From NCBI GenBank assembly GCA_948470065.1, contig CAOKNO010000003.1:16137-80136 (forward strand): a stretch of DNA of 64,000 bases. Direction: 5' to 3'. Of the stretch, positions 62,359-64,000 are shown one piece after another (position 1 is the stretch's first letter; the number at the start of each line of letters is the position of its first letter). Made by a program: the position numbers and the translations under genes. Source of the stretch: an uncultured Eubacterium sp. (GTDB lineage Bacteria > Bacillota > Clostridia > Lachnospirales > Lachnospiraceae). Below the pieces are notes generated by a model. The model did no database searches. It saw only the letters and a list, made by a program, of their open reading frames with translations, and was not told the DNA's origin.

Positions 62359-63787
62359 GATCCAACTGCTTATGGTACAGGGAATATCACTGGTTCTTAT
62401 TGCATTCTGCTATGTCTTGTGCTATGATATTTTTTTCCCATTATACCATAACTGGATCAAAGAAAAACAAGTTATGGATGCATACCTTGACATCCAGGAT
62501 TTAGATCTGGCAGAGCTGGAAGAAAAAGATTACTCCATGTTCCTGGGGTATGAGAACGAGGATCTGAACTTTACCATAGCAGACGAGGATTTGCAGCCAA
62601 TTTATACGACGAGTGAAAATGAAGAATACAATGTCTATAAAAACATAGAAATTAAGCTGGACGCTTTTTCCGCCGATCCTGGTATTATCCACCGGAACAC
62701 CAAGCTGCGGGAAACGGTAAAGCTGCGCGGGATACTTACCCAGGATAACATCCGCTATTACGTCGTGATCAAGGACATCTCCCTGCGCGCAATGGCAAAT
62801 AAAGTCACACAGCAGTTTTTCTTCTTTATGTCTTTGCTCCTTACGATATTCGGGGGACTTGCCATCTATAGGATATCACGTTACTTTGCAAAGCCTTTGG
62901 AGGAACTGGCGGACACGGCCGCCCAAATCTCCCAAGGAGATTTCAGCAAACGCCCGAGCGGGAACGGGGCGTATGAAGAAGCGGCGCGGCTCTCCCAAAG
63001 CCTAAATACGATCGCAGATCAATTGCAGCAGAGCAAGGGGCAGATAGATGCGAATACGCAGCGCCTGCTTCAGCAGAACGTCCACCAGGAACGTGTGGAA
63101 AAGCTGCGGAAAAATTTTATTACAAATATTTCACACGAACTGAAGACGCCGCTTGCCGTGATTTCCAGCCAGGCGGAAATGATTTCTTACGTAGGAGAAA
63201 ACGACCGGGCTTACTATATCGCTTCCATCCAGGAAGAGGTGGTGAAAATGACCGATATGGTCGGCGGCCTTTTAAATATTTCCGTATTAGAGCATCAAAT
63301 GGACAGTATGGTCCAAAAACACCTGGATATGAAAGAAGTCATCGAATACAGCATTATGCGGTACGACGGCCTGGTGAAAAAGAAAATGATCCATCTGGAA
63401 CAATTTATAGAAGAAGGATGTTACGTCTTCGGCGATCAAGAATACATCGAACAGGCGATCAATAACTACTTGATGAATGCTTTTGAGCATACCGAATTTG
63501 GCGGGAATATCCGGGTTACGCTGAAAAAACAACAAGAAGATATCCGGGTGGGCGTCTACAACACAGGTAAGCCCATTGACAAGGCAGATATCGAACGCAT
63601 CTGGAACAGCTTCTATACGACCAAGAAAAAGAAATCCGGTACATTTTCTAACGTCGGCGTCGGCCTGTATATCGTCCAAAGCGTAATCACCATGCAGAAT
63701 GGCCAATACGGCGTGGAGAACCTGCCAAAAGGAGTAGAATTCTGGTTTACGCTGCCAAAGGCGCAAAATGGAACGGAACTTCAATAA
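62342..63787 (+). CDS. Sensor histidine kinase
   Basis: 481 residues. Membrane segments at about 8-35 and 158-178 enclose an outside domain of about 120 residues. A HAMP-like linker (ISRYFAKPLEELADTAAQISQGDFSKR) leads to the dimerisation helix with H265 (ISHELKTPLAV) and an ATPase domain (NYLMNAFEHT, NVGVGLYIVQSVITMQNG). Signal unknown. Pairs with the overlapping response regulator gene. Confidence 0.93.
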   Translation: MKKKIKIQLLMVQGISLVLIAFCYVLCYDIFFPLYHNWIKEKQVMDAYLDIQDLDLAELEEKDYSMFLGYENEDLNFTIADEDLQPIYTTSENEEYNVYKNIEIKLDAFSADPGIIHRNTKLRETVKLRGILTQDNIRYYVVIKDISLRAMANKVTQQFFFFMSLLLTIFGGLAIYRISRYFAKPLEELADTAAQISQGDFSKRPSGNGAYEEAARLSQSLNTIADQLQQSKGQIDANTQRLLQQNVHQERVEKLRKNFITNISHELKTPLAVISSQAEMISYVGENDRAYYIASIQEEVVKMTDMVGGLLNISVLEHQMDSMVQKHLDMKEVIEYSIMRYDGLVKKKMIHLEQFIEEGCYVFGDQEYIEQAINNYLMNAFEHTEFGGNIRVTLKKQQEDIRVGVYNTGKPIDKADIERIWNSFYTTKKKKSGTFSNVGVGLYIVQSVITMQNGQYGVENLPKGVEFWFTLPKAQNGTELQ

Positions 63788-63888
63788 GACAGCCTTCTGG
63801 GCACAGAGCCAATGCAGCGCCACAGGATGTGGATAATGGGACGTTACAATAACAAACGGAACGCACAAAATGGAGGGAACTAGATACT

Positions 63889-64000
63889 ATGAAAAGAAAA
63901 ACTGCAGCACGGATGCTTGTGATTGCGCTTGTTTCTACTTTGTTGGCAGGATGCGGCAAGAGCGCTTCTTCTGACAGCCAAAACGCTTCGGATACCTTAG
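63889..64000 (+). CDS. Lipoprotein, 5' part only
   Basis: The first 37 codons before the window ends. A type II signal peptide is visible: MKRKTAARML, hydrophobic VIALVSTLL and lipobox LAGC, followed by a Ser-rich stretch. GGAGGG lies 11 nt upstream. It could be a transporter-binding protein or sensor partner of the two-component system, but too little is present to say. Confidence 0.75.
   Translation, partial: MKRKTAARMLVIALVSTLLAGCGKSASSDSQNASDTL

Noticed and set aside
63828..63836. Single perfect DnaA box before the last lipoprotein gene
   Set aside because: An isolated site; another perfect box lies within a coding region at 30303-30311, so single boxes are not informative.

Overview
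The window looks like a chromosomal segment of an anaerobic, gut-type Lachnospiraceae/Clostridiales Firmicute. The reasons are the gene complement (type III glutamine synthetase, phosphoketolase, HydF and a TM1266-type regulator for [FeFe]-hydrogenase, WhiA/RapZ/HprK, FtsH, CvfB, acyl-ACP thioesterase), Gram-positive promoters (TTGACA-N17-TATAAT) and strong AGGAGG ribosome binding sites. No phage, insertion sequence or CRISPR array was seen. Most genes lie on the minus strand. All identifications rest on reading the sequence; no database search was possible.

Layout. 0.1-5.2 kb: a TPP-riboswitch operon (thiC-thiE-thiD, a DUF3298-type lipoprotein, a tandem Nudix protein). 5.2-7.7 kb: phosphoketolase, itself a TPP enzyme. 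7.8-11.9 kb: a PucR-like regulator, ftsE, ftsX and a CtpA protease. 12.1-13.8 kb: YitT and a WecG/TagA glycosyltransferase. 13.9-14.2 kb: an AT-rich cluster of DnaA boxes. 14.3-18.8 kb: a secreted SH3/NlpC-P60 hydrolase, a small YjfB-like gene, a CPBP protease, CvfB and an acyl-ACP thioesterase, then tRNA-Gln. 19-24.4 kb: a YigZ protein, two tandem secreted LRR proteins and a subtilisin-like protease with an unusual C-terminal domain. 24.8-27.5 kb: a class A penicillin-binding protein. 27.7-31.8 kb: an accessory stretch with a repeat-containing lipoprotein, a decayed gene, two XRE/helical-repeat regulators and a degenerate receiver protein. 31.9-36.3 kb: nitrogen assimilation (Amt fused to a PII domain; glutamine synthetase III), both with terminator-like leaders. 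36.4-47 kb: a compact housekeeping block (ftsH-uvrC-hprK-M18 peptidase-murB-rapZ-whiA-lipid kinase). 47.2-49.4 kb: pyrG and an acetyltransferase. 49.4-58.5 kb: a C39-like peptidase and a long operon (degV-trkA-trkH-small protein-TM1266-hydF-response regulator-histidine kinase-HAD). 58.6-64 kb: cysD-cysNC-response regulator-histidine kinase and the start of a lipoprotein.

The most unusual signals are as follows. (i) An 11-bp-period direct repeat sits exactly 6 nt upstream of the -10 box in three unlinked promoters: the subtilisin-like protease, the XRE regulator pair, and the cysD-cysNC-two-component operon. It looks like a shared OmpR-family operator. (ii) A dense DnaA-box cluster lies away from any dnaA/dnaN and without a switch in gene direction. 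(iii) A local duplication carried the LRR gene together with the last codons of the neighbouring protease. (iv) A tandem Nudix protein appears to be under TPP-riboswitch control. (v) Sulfate activation genes are coupled to a two-component system with no reductase in view.
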